From positions 62,001 through 126,000 of the forward strand of contig DF239402.1 in the NCBI GenBank assembly GCA_000507305.1: a stretch of 64,000 nt of DNA, in the 5' to 3' direction. The position numbers and the translations under genes were made by a program. Under the pieces are notes generated by a model. It did no database searches, was not told where the DNA came from, and worked only from the letters and a program-made list of their open reading frames with translations. Shown here one piece after another: positions 11,759 to 22,859 of the stretch (position 1 is the first letter of the stretch; each line of letters opens with the position of its first letter). This DNA comes from Breviolum minutum Mf 1.05b.01 (lineage: Eukaryota; Sar; Dinophyceae; Suessiales; Symbiodiniaceae).

Positions 11759-13679
11759 TTGGTTAACACAAACAAAATTGTGGAATGACACGAAATTCCT
11801 GAAAATAAAGCTGAGTGTTCTCTAGGTGTGCTACATATATATCAAGATATACACGCAGTTCAAATGATCTTTAGCAAATACCATATCTACAAACTATCTA
11901 CACTACATGTTTGTTTTTTGCAACAAGTCTAAGAACAAAAAGGTATGTAACATGTAATTTCTATAATTGTGGCTCTAAACTAGTCAAAACTTCCCGTTGG
12001 ATGATTGTCTAAGCATCGTCCCCGTCATTTGGAGCCAAAAGAGAAACATAGGAAGAAACGGAGGCGGGGGGGACCTTGTCCAAGTTGCATTTAGGAGGCC
12101 CCTCAGTAAATTGAACTGTTTTAGTGGCCGGTATCGGAGAACTGCGAAGTACATGATGATATTGTAAAAACATCTATGGCACCTGCTGCGACAAGGTTTG
12201 ACCATGTTGGTACCAGTGAATGTGCCATATCCCGCAAAAACAAGGAAAAGAGTCCACCGAAAATTCTGGATGTATTTATTGAGTTTCAGCTTGCTAACTT
12301 AAGTTATGGTTTTAAAAAGCAACATGCCAACAACCAAGTACTGGACAACCCCCACAACAGCATTCCGCATGAACAGTTTCAAAGACACTAAGAAGTTGCA
12401 AAGTACTTACCAAGTGTCTTTTGTCAGTTTTGTCCCCAAATTCTGACACCGAGAAATATCAGGTTTCCTTTTAACATGAGACGGTAGTGTGAGAGGTATG
12501 AGGCCCTAGAAGTCAACCATTAAGCGATTGAAAAGGTCTCAACACAAGAACATCCATCATTGCAAATATGAAAAATACATTTTTATATATTCACAAACCA
12601 ATATTTTGATTATTGTGTTATATGTGGGCAGCGGAAAGAATTTGGTACATCCAGGCCGTGAGCCCTGCGAATTTTTCACGCGCACTTGCACTTGCGACAA
12701 GGGCATTGTATTTGTTTGGAACGCCGCAGTATGTTCGGCTGATTCGGAAGTGCGAGGGGGTCTCAAAAGCTTGAGAACGTTGGCAGGCACTGGGGTGCTG
12801 ATGTCAAGCACAATTCTGACGCATGGTGATGTGCAGTCTTTTAGATCAGCTTTGTCGACATGTCTTTACATCAGATTTTTCAAGGCCTCCACGTCCGTAG
12901 TGCTGATCACGTTGCCGAGGACTCATTAAAGACCCCCGGCCCCACCAACAATACAACCTGGCACAGTCGTACTTGGGGTGCTTTTCAACCCCGCAATGCC
13001 AGCCTGCTATCTCACAGTCCTGAAACTTCACTTGCTCCACCAATGCCCAATACATGGTTTCATCAATCTGGAATGCCCAGCGCGATGGGACCGCAAGAAG
13101 CCTTCTTTGGTGATGTTTGCTGGTTCTTCTGTTTCGCCAGCACATGAGCGAAGGATTCACTTGCAGCCTTCAACATCTGAACATCTGTCACGTCAAGTGC
13201 TGTGAGCAAGAGCCCACCACCTTCTGTGACAAGCAGCTTCCGGCGTTATATCGCTACTGACTTCCTGACCCCCACACGCCCAAGCCAGACTCCCCCAAGA
13301 AACTTCGCGCTGTTTGGCATACAACTGAAACAACGACAGAAGCTGCTCCGACTTCTTCATGGCTCTTTCAATGGTGCCATGCTTACCACTATTCGCACGC
13401 GGGCAGTCATCAAAGCAACGGAAAACTCTTTTGTATGTGTAAATTCCTTGACTGTGAGGCAAACAGGCCATCCCTTTCTGTCATTTAAGCTGAGACATTT
13501 GGTTGCTTTTATGCGTCCTAGCAAGTGGGTTGAAACCCAATGCCATCATGCTTGAAGCACCTTGCCTTTTCCTTCAGACAAAGTGGCTGCGCAACTGGAC
13601 TCCATGACCACGCTGTGAAGAGCATTATCCAACATGTATCATTCAATCTCCCGTGTATCTCTCCATGCATATGCTTCCC

Positions 13680-13717
13680 TTGAGCTTCCCTTTTGCGGCT
13701 ATTGCCCGGTTAGGACC
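13680..13717. repeat. Duplicated segment, copy 1
   Basis: CCCTTTTGCGGCTATTGCCC followed by GGTTAGGACCC; a close copy (CTTTTTCGGCTGTTGCCCGG then TCAGGACCC) lies about 505 bp away at 14183-14222. A separate short repeat, ACAGGGAAGCTGCAATGATT, occurs at 14118 and 14246. Confidence 0.7.
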
Positions 13718-14182
13718 CAATGGGCCTTCCAGCGCAAGAAACGAACCAGGCAAATTATCACAATGGATTCACCGACCTGGCCTCTACGAATGATCTGTTT
13801 GAACAATGAAAGCTCAGCCTGGCTGAGCGCATGTGGTCCCAATTAGCAATATGCACAGACACAAGTCTCAAACACGAATACATACGTCTCAACTTAGCAC
13901 ATAAACGCAACTCTTCCAGTTGGCAGGCACCCGAAGAAAATGAATTGGCCGCGCCTCTTGCGACAGAGCGCGAAAAGCGTTGAAGGCCCTTTGGTACTTA
14001 TCTTTGGGTGGTGCCTTCCCTGTCACAGGAGGGCTGTGAAGACCTTGGAGCCGTAGTGGCTCAGGTCAAAGGGCTTCTTGGGAGCTTTGCACGGTTGCGC
14101 GGGGCCACCAGGCTGCATACAGGGAAGCTGCAATGATTTTGAACATGGCATCAAACAAATTGCAATCTACGCGCGTGCTCTC

Positions 14183-14222
14183 CTTGCCCTTCCCTTTTTC
14201 GGCTGTTGCCCGGTCAGGACCC
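14183..14222. repeat. Duplicated segment, copy 2
   Basis: Second copy of the segment at 13680, inside the same decayed region. Confidence 0.7.
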
Positions 14223-14399
14223 CCTGTATAAGGGAGGAAACGGCTTACAGGGAAGCTGCAATGATTTCAAAAGCAAATTGTGTAGGACTGCGCTATATTC
14301 ATTTTGGCTTCTTCGAAAAATTAATCCTCAATCTTTACGAAAATCTTGACGTTTACTCTGCCACACAAAAAGCCTATTATATCATCCAAATAGACATGA

Positions 14400-16100
14400 G
14401 TTTCTTTGTGGTGCTAGCGCTGCTGGCTCATGCTGGGGACGCATGATAGCACCCGATTTTGACCAAATATTTTTCGAGCTTTGCTGCAGCGGGGCTTGCT
14501 TCTAGGACCCACGGGAAAAACGTTCATTTCGCTAAAATAGGGCGCTTGTTGTGGGCCCTACTTTCAGGAACAATGGGAGACGAATTGTGTGGCCTCATGG
14601 CCTTAGGAGGTGGACATAGGTCCTGCAACCATTGCAGGAGGGCGGCAGCGGTTCCATTCCCCCTTCGCCCCTTCCTCTGCGCGCAAAATATCGGGCCCAG
14701 ATCTATTCTAGGTTTAAACGCTCCTAAAGCGTGTTTTTTCTCATGCAGCAAGCCTGAACTAGCATATGCCAGTCCTGTGCTCTCCGGTCAAGCCGATCCA
14801 TAAAGGCTAATCCCTAAGCCTTCCGCTTCCTATCCGCGATCCTCGTATAAGGATTAAGGATTAGTTTTGAAGAAGCCAGATAATCATAAGCATTGTCATA
14901 ACCCTAATACTGATGATAATAACATATTATGAGCGACAGCTTTTATTTGGTGAAGTGAAGAGTAGTCTTGGGGCGTACCGTGGTTTGTCAAAAGCGTCAT
15001 ATTTAGATATATTTAGCTCGTAAAACGAGGGAGGAACACCCCTAATAAGTGGTAGGCAGGCACTTTATGTTCCAACGACGGTATGAACGCCCGAATCTGG
15101 GGAAGCAGAACGGTCGGTCTCGTTGGACTCCTGAGGGGCTGTCTTCCCGAAAAAAAATGGATGAACTCCAATAGACCGGGCACCAAAAGGAATTTTCATC
15201 TGAACCAACTGAACCAACCATTGATTTTCAGGGGCGAGCTGTTAGTTTTAGGGAGGGTATACACCCTTGGAAATTTAGGGATCAATATATTTGGGGATGA
15301 TATATGGATGATTGGAATCATTACCCCCTGGAAAAAAAACATGGATTTTTTCGAACATGATGGTGTTGATTCAATGAGTTTCCTTCTCAAGTCGGCATGA
15401 TTTTCAAGTTCCATGGAGGGCGTAAATATATCAAATACACCACCGGGGGCCAGCACCTTAATTCAACTTTCCATTAAGAAAACAACACTTTCTGGGCGAA
15501 CAAGTTGTTGCTATGGCTGCAAGGAGATGGCCCCCCCTTCCGGGGATCAAATCATGGGAAGAGGATTGGATATGGAAAAGGCATAGAGTGCACAGATGTA
15601 TTGAGATTTTTTTTTTTTATTTGAATTTTTCAATCCAATGCTTTTGGTGCAGGCCAAACCACAAAAATGCGTTTTTAGACTACATCTCTAAGTCTCTAAA
15701 TCAAATTTAGGACGTTGTCAAATAGTATACAGTATACTCTACTAGGTTAACATGGAAGACCAAGATGCCCATTTAACTGCAAGGCCGTTTCGCAAGATTA
15801 GCTCCGAACTCTTCAAGATAGCTAGGCAGAGTATAGATTTGCGCCAGTGAAGAGAACCTATGAATGCCTCTATGAGATGGTGAAAACATAATGAAAACAG
15901 TCACCAATTAATTCTGTGTGTTTCAAGTGCTCGACAAGTCATTGGTTTTCTTCGAACAAGTTTTCCCACTTAGAATGAATTTTGAGGGGTCCCCCAAAAA
16001 TGTTTGAGGTTTCAAAACCTTTGAAAAACAGCTCAGTCGGTCTTGATATGATTAACTGATCCGAACTTTTTTGTAAATAGTGAAACTGCCTCTAAACTCG
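14400..16100. other. Non-coding stretch with a family C fragment
   Basis: No supported exon. A family C end (TTTTCAGGGGCGAGCTG then TTAGTTTTAGGGAGGGTATA) lies at about 15225-15265. The plus-strand open frames at 14078 and 14459 lack family matches or exon signals. Confidence 0.4.
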
Positions 16101-16108
16101 CAGTAGGA

Positions 16109-16300
16109 TCAAATGATATCTTTCATCTTCTCAACTCTTTTGAGCTGCATAAGCACCTTTTTTTTCAGCCTTCCCGTGGTGGCCAGTGAGCTGGCGCAAC
16201 TCGAGGAGTGATTTCGTGAAATCTTCAAGCAGCTATTCCTCATCTCTGAGATTCCACGATACTCGTCTCGAAAGTACAGTCGGTTTATCCTCCAGTTTGC
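16109..16300 (-). CDS. Probable exon, unidentified
   Basis: Two minus-strand frames are protein-like: LLEDFTKSLLELRQLTGHHG then KAEKKGAYAAQKS before a stop, and YFRDEYRGISEMRNS with a basic tail. The first is the more natural protein sequence. Boundaries are approximate. Confidence 0.35.
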   Translation of the reverse strand, partial: ANWRINRLYFRDEYRGISEMRNSCLKISRNHSSSCASSLATTGRLKKKVLMQLKRVEKMKDII

Positions 16301-16839
16301 TGTCAACATGCTGAGCTGATCGCACACTGTCGACATACTGTGTGAATTTAACTTGCTGTGCGTTTGACTTTTTGTGCGTTGACAAAATTTTGGAAAAGAA
16401 CCATTAAATAGCCACAAAAAAGTTATTCTTTTACGTAAACATTGGAAGGACTGTTCATGTTACTCTATTCTTGTGTGTTTTGGGGGGAAACATGGGAGCT
16501 TCCTTTGAACATGATGAGAGATGATGAGAGTCGCCCGTAATTGACGTATCTCGGAAAATGCCTTCAAAGGGAATTTCCTGTGTATTCATCCAGCTACTCG
16601 TGTACCCTGAAGTCATCAAACTGGGGGGGGGAAAGCTGCCTGACTTTTGGAAGCAAAACTCTCTCAGATGTCTTGATGTAATGTGCTACCATGAAACATC
16701 GGCCTGGTTACAACTCCAAGAAAAAAAAGGTATGCTAGGAGCATGAAACATTATACACCATCTAGCCATCAAACTCCTGTTGGAGGAATGTGATAATACA
16801 TGATGCTGCACACCAGTCTGGCCTAATATGGATTCAAGA

Positions 16840-17040
16840 AGAGTCACCCCACCAAAAAAATGCAAACGATTAAATCTCTTTTCTAGCAGAGTATGTACAG
16901 TATCATTATTCACTACTGGCCAAAAGAACATCATTTTGGAAGGATTCCCAAAATCAACGACTCGATTTAAATCCCGAAACTCCTCTCGAGGATTTTCACC
17001 TGCACTGTGCTCTCTGCGAAGCTTCTCCGTAACATTCCAG
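16840..17040 (-). CDS. Probable exon, unidentified
   Basis: The minus-strand frame reads TEKLRREHSAGENPREEFRD then LNRVVDFGNPSKMMFFWPVV and NNDTVHTLLEKRFNRLHFFG. Charged and hydrophobic residues alternate as in a folded domain. No family was recognised. Confidence 0.4.
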
Positions 17041-17718
17041 GTCGATATCAACAATCCAGTTCAATTCACCCCCTTTTTCTTGGTTGTGAGAGGATTCATA
17101 AGGGGGAAAGACCTTCCTTCTTTCACGCAGGTTGAAGATCTAACTGTCAGGAACCCTTGTGAAGGATGACCATACTACGGATTGGATTAATGGCCTCAAT
17201 TGACGTCATATTTGCAAATCGTTTTTCTGCGCCTTTCTTCCCTGAGAAGTGTTTCCAATAAAGAAACATGTACAAAAAAACAAACCTGCACTTCTTAAAA
17301 AAAAAATCAACTACAGTATATGAATATGTGAATGTTATTTCTTCAAACCCTGCCCAAGCTTTTTGGAAACATCTAAAGTCTCTCAACATTAAAACACCAA
17401 CTTTTTGGACTTTCAGGGACTTCTCAAAGCTTCAACTTTTCAGGTTTGGGTCTCTTAGCCAATTTGCCTCATATAAACACCACATCTGCAAAACTGATTT
17501 TATTTTGTTGACAATAGATGCACTCACACATCATTTATTCACAAGCCCTCACGAAAGCCCTGAAGGGAGTGGCAAATGCCATCTACTTTCATCCTGTTTT
17601 ATAATATCTTTTTGATTGTACCTTGGCAAAATCCCATTTATTTCATCCCCGAAGAAATTTCATGGGCATCCCCCGGATTCACTGTGTTATGAAGTTTTTG
17701 ACCGGATCGGCCTTGATT

Positions 17719-17730
17719 CTGATGATGATA

Positions 17731-17777
<47 letters not shown>

Positions 17778-17787
17778 AATGATGATA

Positions 17788-17821
<34 letters not shown>
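17719..17821. repeat. GAT/ATC trinucleotide microsatellite
   Basis: About 34 GAT units with a few AAT interruptions. It yields spurious polyD and polyM (plus) and polyH (minus) frames. Confidence 0.95.
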
Positions 17822-18028
17822 GGTCTAGGTCCAATCATCTTAGACTTGATCAACCAAAATCCCCAACCTTGTGCAAATGGTTTTACCAGTACCTTGCGTA
17901 CAAACAACAAACAACCCAGATTCCACATTGACTCAACCTGGGATGAGGAGAAAAACGGGTGGGCCCGTCCAGCTCCAAGCCAAAGTAATTTTTGGTGATC
18001 CCTGAAGTCATGGACAACTAAGAAAGAT

Positions 18029-18235
18029 TCATTCATCCAAACCCTCCGCAAACTCCGTTTTTGAAGGTCTTTGGACATGGTAGATCCCTCCAATTGAAAC
18101 TGTCAAAGGCACCGAGGAAGGATCCCAGTTTTGAGCAATCCAACGAGCCACAAACCGCGCCCCGTTGTTTTTGCTCAATGCTTTGGGGGTGACCGTCGTT
18201 TCCGTAGCGAAACGACGTTCCTTCAAAGGTTGAAA
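18029..18235 (-). CDS. Probable exon, unidentified
   Basis: The minus-strand frame reads LKERRFATETTVTPKALSKN then NGARFVARWIAQNWDPSSVP and LTVSIGGIYHVQRPSKTEFA, closing with a stop after EGLDE. The sequence looks strongly coding. It may be a terminal exon, or the stop may lie beyond an unseen donor. Family not recognised. Confidence 0.5.
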   Translation of the reverse strand, partial: FQPLKERRFATETTVTPKALSKNNGARFVARWIAQNWDPSSVPLTVSIGGIYHVQRPSKTEFAEGLDE

Positions 18236-18249
18236 CATTGAAAGTATGT

Positions 18250-19215
18250 CGGTGCAAACCAGTGGCACCAATACTTTCGATATCTCAGATGATTAAAGCC
18301 CTCACAGGTGTTTAGAAAGTGCTGCTTTCATGTCACATGTCCAAGTAGAATGCTATTCTACCAATATCTACCATGGCCTTTGTAGGTAGACACACCTAAA
18401 TACACAGACAAGTTACAACGTTTGTGGATTCCTGAATGGTCATAAATTTCTGAAACGCACCTTGCTCGAACACTATCACCCAAGCCAAAGCCTCTGGCAT
18501 ATCTCGGATATCAAACCCTTGCCAAAACACACATATTAAAAACAAGGGCGGAACATCATATTTACACGAATAACACTGGAAACAAATTGATCAATATAGA
18601 TCTTTCCTACGATGCTGGATATCTCTTGAAATCGAAGCCGGCATGATTAGCAGCTTACACCTGGGAAGGGGATAGCAATTTGAAGGATCATTATAAGAGA
18701 ACTGGGCTACGTTCGCAACGCAAGGACCACTCCTTGAAATCCTTTGTTACAAATAGATGTTGATAGAAACATCTCTGCACCAGTTGGGATAGATATTGAT
18801 ATGGATAAAGAATGATAAAGAAACGCGTGACACTTCTGAGATATTAACTGCATAGGTTTGTGAATCATGATTTTGTGCATCAAGAGTATTTCTTGTGAAC
18901 CATTTCATTGTTCAATGTGCTGGTGACCTTTCCTTTCCGGATGCATGGCAAATGTAATGGGATAGCACATAGCTTCAGCTTGGACTTCAGGTTAAATAAC
19001 TATTGATTCCAAAATTGAGACAACAACACCCTTCCAAATCCCTTGGATTTGTCATTGGATGGGCACTAAATATATATATATATACACTATATATATACTA
19101 TATATATATATATACATGCCATCCATGAACTTTGTGTAAAAAAAAGGAAACTGCTCAAAGGTAACGGTCCTTGTGTCGTAAACATCGAAACGAGTGACTC
19201 TACCTTGCTCTGAAG
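18250..19215. other. Non-coding stretch
   Basis: AT-rich with a TA microsatellite at about 19067-19118. No exon seen. Confidence 0.4.
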
Positions 19216-19221
19216 GTAAAG

Positions 19222-19302
19222 AACTGACATCCCCAGGCAACTTCAACCCTACGCTGTGCATCCGGGTGCTTGAAAGGGAACAAACCGTGATGGTGAACAT
19301 CT
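19222..19302 (-). CDS. Probable exon next to a family A element
   Basis: Downstream of the family A copy at 19313, the minus-strand frame reads DVHHHGLFPFKHPDAQRRVE then VAWGCQFF. An AG acceptor (ATCAAGAG) precedes it. Function unknown. Confidence 0.35.
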
Positions 19303-19312
19303 CTTGATAAAC

Positions 19313-19417
19313 CAGTTGGTGGTTGAACCAACCCAGTGGCAACAATAGGATTGTCAAATTGGATCATTTCCCCCAAGTAGGGGTGAAAATTAAAAATCAT
19401 TGAAATTACCACCTAGT
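19313..19417 (-). mobile_element. Family A inverted-repeat element, copy A1
   Basis: On the plus strand it runs from GTTGGTGGTTGAACCAACCC to GAAATTACCACCTAG, with the shared core TCAAATTGGATCATTTCCCC and GGGGTGAAAATTAAAAA. Consensus ends are inverted repeats. In gene orientation the copy begins GTGGT. Confidence 0.75.
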
Positions 19418-21069
19418 GAAAAGATGACTTTTTTTTTCCTGCACTCTTTTTTCGGTGGAAATCGTTTTTAAACATGGAGCAGATCCAGGGAACAAAATTC
19501 GATGGATTTAAGTTTCAAACTATTCCAACATAAATCCCCAAATTATATACTATATAATTACAAAGACATTTCGATATTATTGGAGGTTCCAGCCCCCCAA
19601 AAAAGCGTGATCCATGCGTGATCCTAGTGCAGCGTGCGCGGTGGTGTTGGGGCAGTGGTGGCCTGATATAACATCACCATCTACAGCAAATAATTCATCC
19701 AAAGCCTACCAGGTGGACATAGTGATTTTAATGGGTACAAACAAACCCAGAAAAAGATGCAAAGAAAACAAGAAAGAAGCAAACCACAGAAAAAACCATA
19801 CATGTGACATGTCGCATTTATATCAACTGTACCAGAATCTGTGGTAAACGAAAGTATTCGCTGCAAATATATACATCAGTTCTTTGTTGCCTCCTTATGT
19901 TCCGTTGTGAATCGTCAGGCTTCTTAAAGGGACTGCAAATTCAGTGTTTTTGTAATAACGACCCCCCGGATGGGAAAAGCAGCGGAACTGTGCTGTGCGG
20001 CCTCAACTGTACATAGTGAGTCAAATGGACTCACCGAAACTCCAATAATTTTTTCCTGCAAATCACATCCAGTGATGTTTTGATTGAATCCCTTTTGTCA
20101 ACACAAAAGATGACGAAAGGTTTTCCCCAAATAACATCCAACAAGCACGACCATGGGAAGTGCTCCAATTGGACATCTCCTTTGGAGATTGGTGCGAAAA
20201 TGGTACTATGGACTCATCTCGACACAACGAGATGCTTGAAAGGTCGAGGTTTAGACGAAGTGATGGCTGAAGAGCCGTCTTTTGAGTTCAACTAACGGCA
20301 TGCTCAATGGCAGGTGGGAAACAAAGAAGTCCAATTCCCAAGCCAAAACCCGGGGGATTTGTTGCTTTGAGGCGAAACCACACCTTTTTCAAAAAACAGT
20401 CTTTCAGCATCCATCTACAAAGAACTAGAGTTTGCACCTCCATTTCATCATGTCGTCAGATTTGAAAGAACTCATTCATGGCTTCACATCATTACATCAA
20501 CTCCACTTCACTCACATCGTGACCACAGCCATGCACTCCTGTGGCGATGCTGCTAGCATCAGTGAGGAGACTTGGGGCTGACCCCTAAAGTCGTGGATAC
20601 TGTCTTTTTCGGGGCTGGCATTTGGCCCTTCGTCATGCCTTTACTAGAATGTCCTGGGATCTATCTATACAGACTTGATAGCAAACGGAACAACTACAAC
20701 CGTATACAACTGTATAAGCTGAAGCTTTCAAAGATTCTCTCTGCATACACTCAGCATCTATCAGTGAGGTTATATCTCTCTATAATTGAGGTTGAATAGG
20801 AACACATGTCAAGCCGCAAACCTCTTATTATGAATCCGCAGATTAGGTTAACAACAGCAACAACAACAACAACAACAACAACGAAAAGGAAAAGGAAAAG
20901 GAACAGGACAAGGAGAAAGGACGACAACCACAATCATTGTAGTCACATTCAAATTCAAAATGTCAGTAACAGGCATAATAGCCTTTATCCGTCATGGCTA
21001 ACTACAACCTCTTATCAAATGAACTGTGGGGTTCCTTATGAACCCCATTTTATGACATTGCAGCACCGC

Positions 21070-21195
21070 CTCTCCATCTGCCGCATAGCCGCTTCGTTCA
21101 CGATAGATCCCAACGATCTGTTCGAACCTGGACGTGTGGAAAAAACCGGGGGAAGCGTACGGAAAGTGAACGAAACTGCCTTCAAGTCTTGAACA
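21070..21195 (-). CDS. Possible exon, unidentified
   Basis: A minus-strand frame reads FSTRPGSNRSLGSIVNEAAM then RQMERRCCNVIKWGS. A second minus frame is also open here. GC content rises over the segment. Tentative. Confidence 0.3.
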
Positions 21196-21367
21196 GAAAC
21201 CTTGTCCGAACAAGAATCCTGAAAGAAACATTGTAAACATCCCTCTGAACAGTTTAGAGTACCATCAAATAATAGTCATCTTTCTTTGCTTTGTTCGCCT
21301 TTTGGCCATAAATTTTGTTGCCTTTTTGAAAGAGATCCCCTTCTTCCCCTTGAACAAAAACCGTCAC

Positions 21368-21483
21368 CTCTTGGGCTTTCGACCAACTTGCTTCAAAAAG
21401 CGTTGCAAAGCCTAGGGAGTTTTCGGTCCGACGAAAATTCCGCCGATGGTCCGGGCACTGGCCACTTTGTACTGATGGTGATA
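21368..21483 (-). CDS. Exon downstream of a family D introner
   Basis: The 116-bp exon begins with TA completing a split codon, then 38 codons starting SPSVQSGQCPDHRRNFRRTE and continuing NSLGFATLFEASWSKAQE to a GT donor (CAAGAG|GTGACG). Its acceptor is the CAG end of the family D copy at 21484. Function unknown. Confidence 0.6.
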
Positions 21484-21599
21484 CTGTTGATGGTTCAGAA
21501 ATCCGGCTCACCAGTTGACATGGGAAATATGCCGTTAGTTACTACGGGTCTTTTTTAACATCCCAGGTGGTTGGCCTTGGGATTTCTGAACCATCAAAC
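21484..21599 (-). mobile_element. Family D introner, copy D2
   Basis: In gene orientation it begins GTTTGATGGTTCAGAAATCC and ends GGATTTCTGAACCATCAACAG, near-perfect terminal inverted repeats. The CAG end is followed directly by a clean exon. The donor side may lie at the element edge or at a GC donor eight bases upstream. Confidence 0.65.
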
Positions 21600-21809
21600 C
21601 GTATGCGAGATGTGATCACCATCAACCAAACTGCTGCAGGTCTTGAACTTAGATAAGTTCCCCATCTGCTCCGTGGGATAAGTGTGAAGTGTTTACTCTC
21701 AAAATATGTTGGCAAGAAAGAACAGCAAACAAATTCAGTTGAACTTTATTACAACTTTCTTAACACATTTCTATGACTGGCGAACTGCTGGTTCACTCTG
21801 GATGACTCC

Positions 21810-22061
21810 TTACTTTTTCAAAACCCAAGGCGCTTCATTATAGGCCTCATGCGTCCGGCGCGTAGGTGGCGAATGGGGTGCTGGATCATCATCCATCCAA
21901 GAGGACCAGGATGCGCCAATCACGTCAAGTTCGCCATCTTCGATCATCCTTGGAGTAGGAGAAGCAGCCGTCCCCGTTGAGCCACGGCGGGGAGAAAACA
22001 AAGTGACCCCTTTGAGAATTTGGGGTTTGACCTTCTTCCTTTTGGGGGTTGAAGTCTTCAA
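21810..22061 (-). CDS. Probable terminal exon, unidentified basic/proline-rich protein
   Basis: The minus-strand frame reads STPKRKKVKPQILKGVTLFS then PRRGSTGTAASPTPRMIEDG and ELDVIGASWSSWMDDDPAPH, ending NEAPWVLKK and a stop. The N-terminal part is basic and nuclear-signal-like (PKRKKVKP). A stop codon at the end suggests this is the last exon of the group of exons spanning about 22-30 kb. Family unknown. Confidence 0.5.
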   Translation of the reverse strand: MKTSTPKRKKVKPQILKGVTLFSPRRGSTGTAASPTPRMIEDGELDVIGASWSSWMDDDPAPHSPPTRRTHEAYNEAPWVLKK

Positions 22062-22286
22062 GATATGAGTAATTTCTAGAGTTCAAGGTTTAGGTTTATG
22101 TGTATACATATATATCACATGATTTACATGTACATTATTGTGATTATATGTCTATATATTTGAATATGTATGCATTCGTATCCAAGTAGTGTATCACCAG
22201 CAAATCATTTGGGTCTTCCCAAGACTTGTCAAAACACATGGAATCTCCTAAGCCACCTCCGTGTTGTCCACACCCTTCAAGCACAT

Positions 22287-22347
22287 TCAACTCCATGAGA
22301 AACCAGCAAAGCCGGTGGTATCTGGTGTCTCATCAATGATATCCTTA
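22287..22347 (-). CDS. Exon downstream of a family B element
   Basis: After the acceptor ATATCAAG the frame reads KDIIDETPDTTGFAGFSWS followed by a stop, or ends earlier at a GT after TTTGCTG. The acceptor sits 8 bases beyond the inverted-repeat end of the family B copy at 22355. Confidence 0.45.
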
Positions 22348-22354
22348 CTTGATA

Positions 22355-22456
22355 TGGGTGTTTCCAAAAATCGGGGTACCCCCAAATCATCAATTCTAAC
22401 AGGGCTTTCCCTTTAAACAATCCATTTTTGGGTACCCCTATTTTTGGAAACACCCA
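22355..22456 (-). mobile_element. Family B inverted-repeat element, copy B1
   Basis: The plus strand runs TGGGTGTTTCCAAAAATCGG to TATTTTTGGAAACACCCA, a nearly perfect terminal inverted repeat of about 25 bp, with GGGTACCCC blocks inside both arms. Confidence 0.8.
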
Positions 22457-22606
22457 ATACCAATCTTCTCATTTTTGGTGCCCAAAGTCCATACTATTCA
22501 TTTTTTTTTCCCACCTATCCACCGGGACAAGTCCTCCAGAAGTGAGGAGAATTTTCCAACGATTATGATGGGCCCACAGGAAAGCTGCTCCAAAGAAATT
22601 CATCCA

Positions 22607-22706
22607 GTTGGTGGTTGAACCAACCCAACTGAAAAATGTTAGTCAAAATGGGATATCTTGCCCGAATAGGGGTGAACATAAAAAATATTTGAAACCACCA
22701 CCTAAT
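22607..22706 (-). mobile_element. Family A inverted-repeat element, copy A2
   Basis: Runs from GTTGGTGGTTGAACCAACCC to TTTGAAACCACCACCTAA on the plus strand, with the shared GGGGTGAACATAAAAAATAT core. In gene orientation the left edge is AG|GTGGTGG. Confidence 0.8.
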
Positions 22707-22859
22707 CATAGTCTTTCTACCAAAGGTTTGACATTGATTTTCTTTCACATAAAAACCAAGCTTCACCTCATTTCAAGAGATCAACCTGCTCTAAAACTGA
22801 AATTTTCCATGCTTAACCTTTTCTTGAGGATCTTAAAAATTTACCCTCTCCCTGCTTGA

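Larger units (their letters stand above)
12600..14400 (-). pseudogene. Decayed coding sequence, unidentified
   Basis: Minus-strand coding-like segments follow one another but switch frame and contain stops. Going down from 14.1 kb there are APPKDKYQRAFNAFRALSQE, then LLTALDVTDVQMLKAASESF with HVLAKQKNQQTSPKKASCGP near 13.1-13.2 kb, ETMYWALVEQVKFQDCEIAG near 13.0 kb, and STPVPANVLKLLRPPRTSES with TMPLSQVQVRVKNSQ near 12.7 kb. GC content is raised over the whole block. The absence of intron-like AT-rich breaks suggests an intronless (retroposed) copy that has degraded. The family was not recognised. Confidence 0.45.

Noticed and set aside
14078..14803. Two plus-strand frames (122 and 114 codons)
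   Set aside because: They overlap or adjoin the decayed minus-strand block, have no recognised motif, and share duplicated DNA segments that explain their similarity to the frame at 13634.
17616..17931. PolyD, polyM and polyH frames
   Set aside because: They are three readings of one GAT microsatellite with no supporting exon structure.
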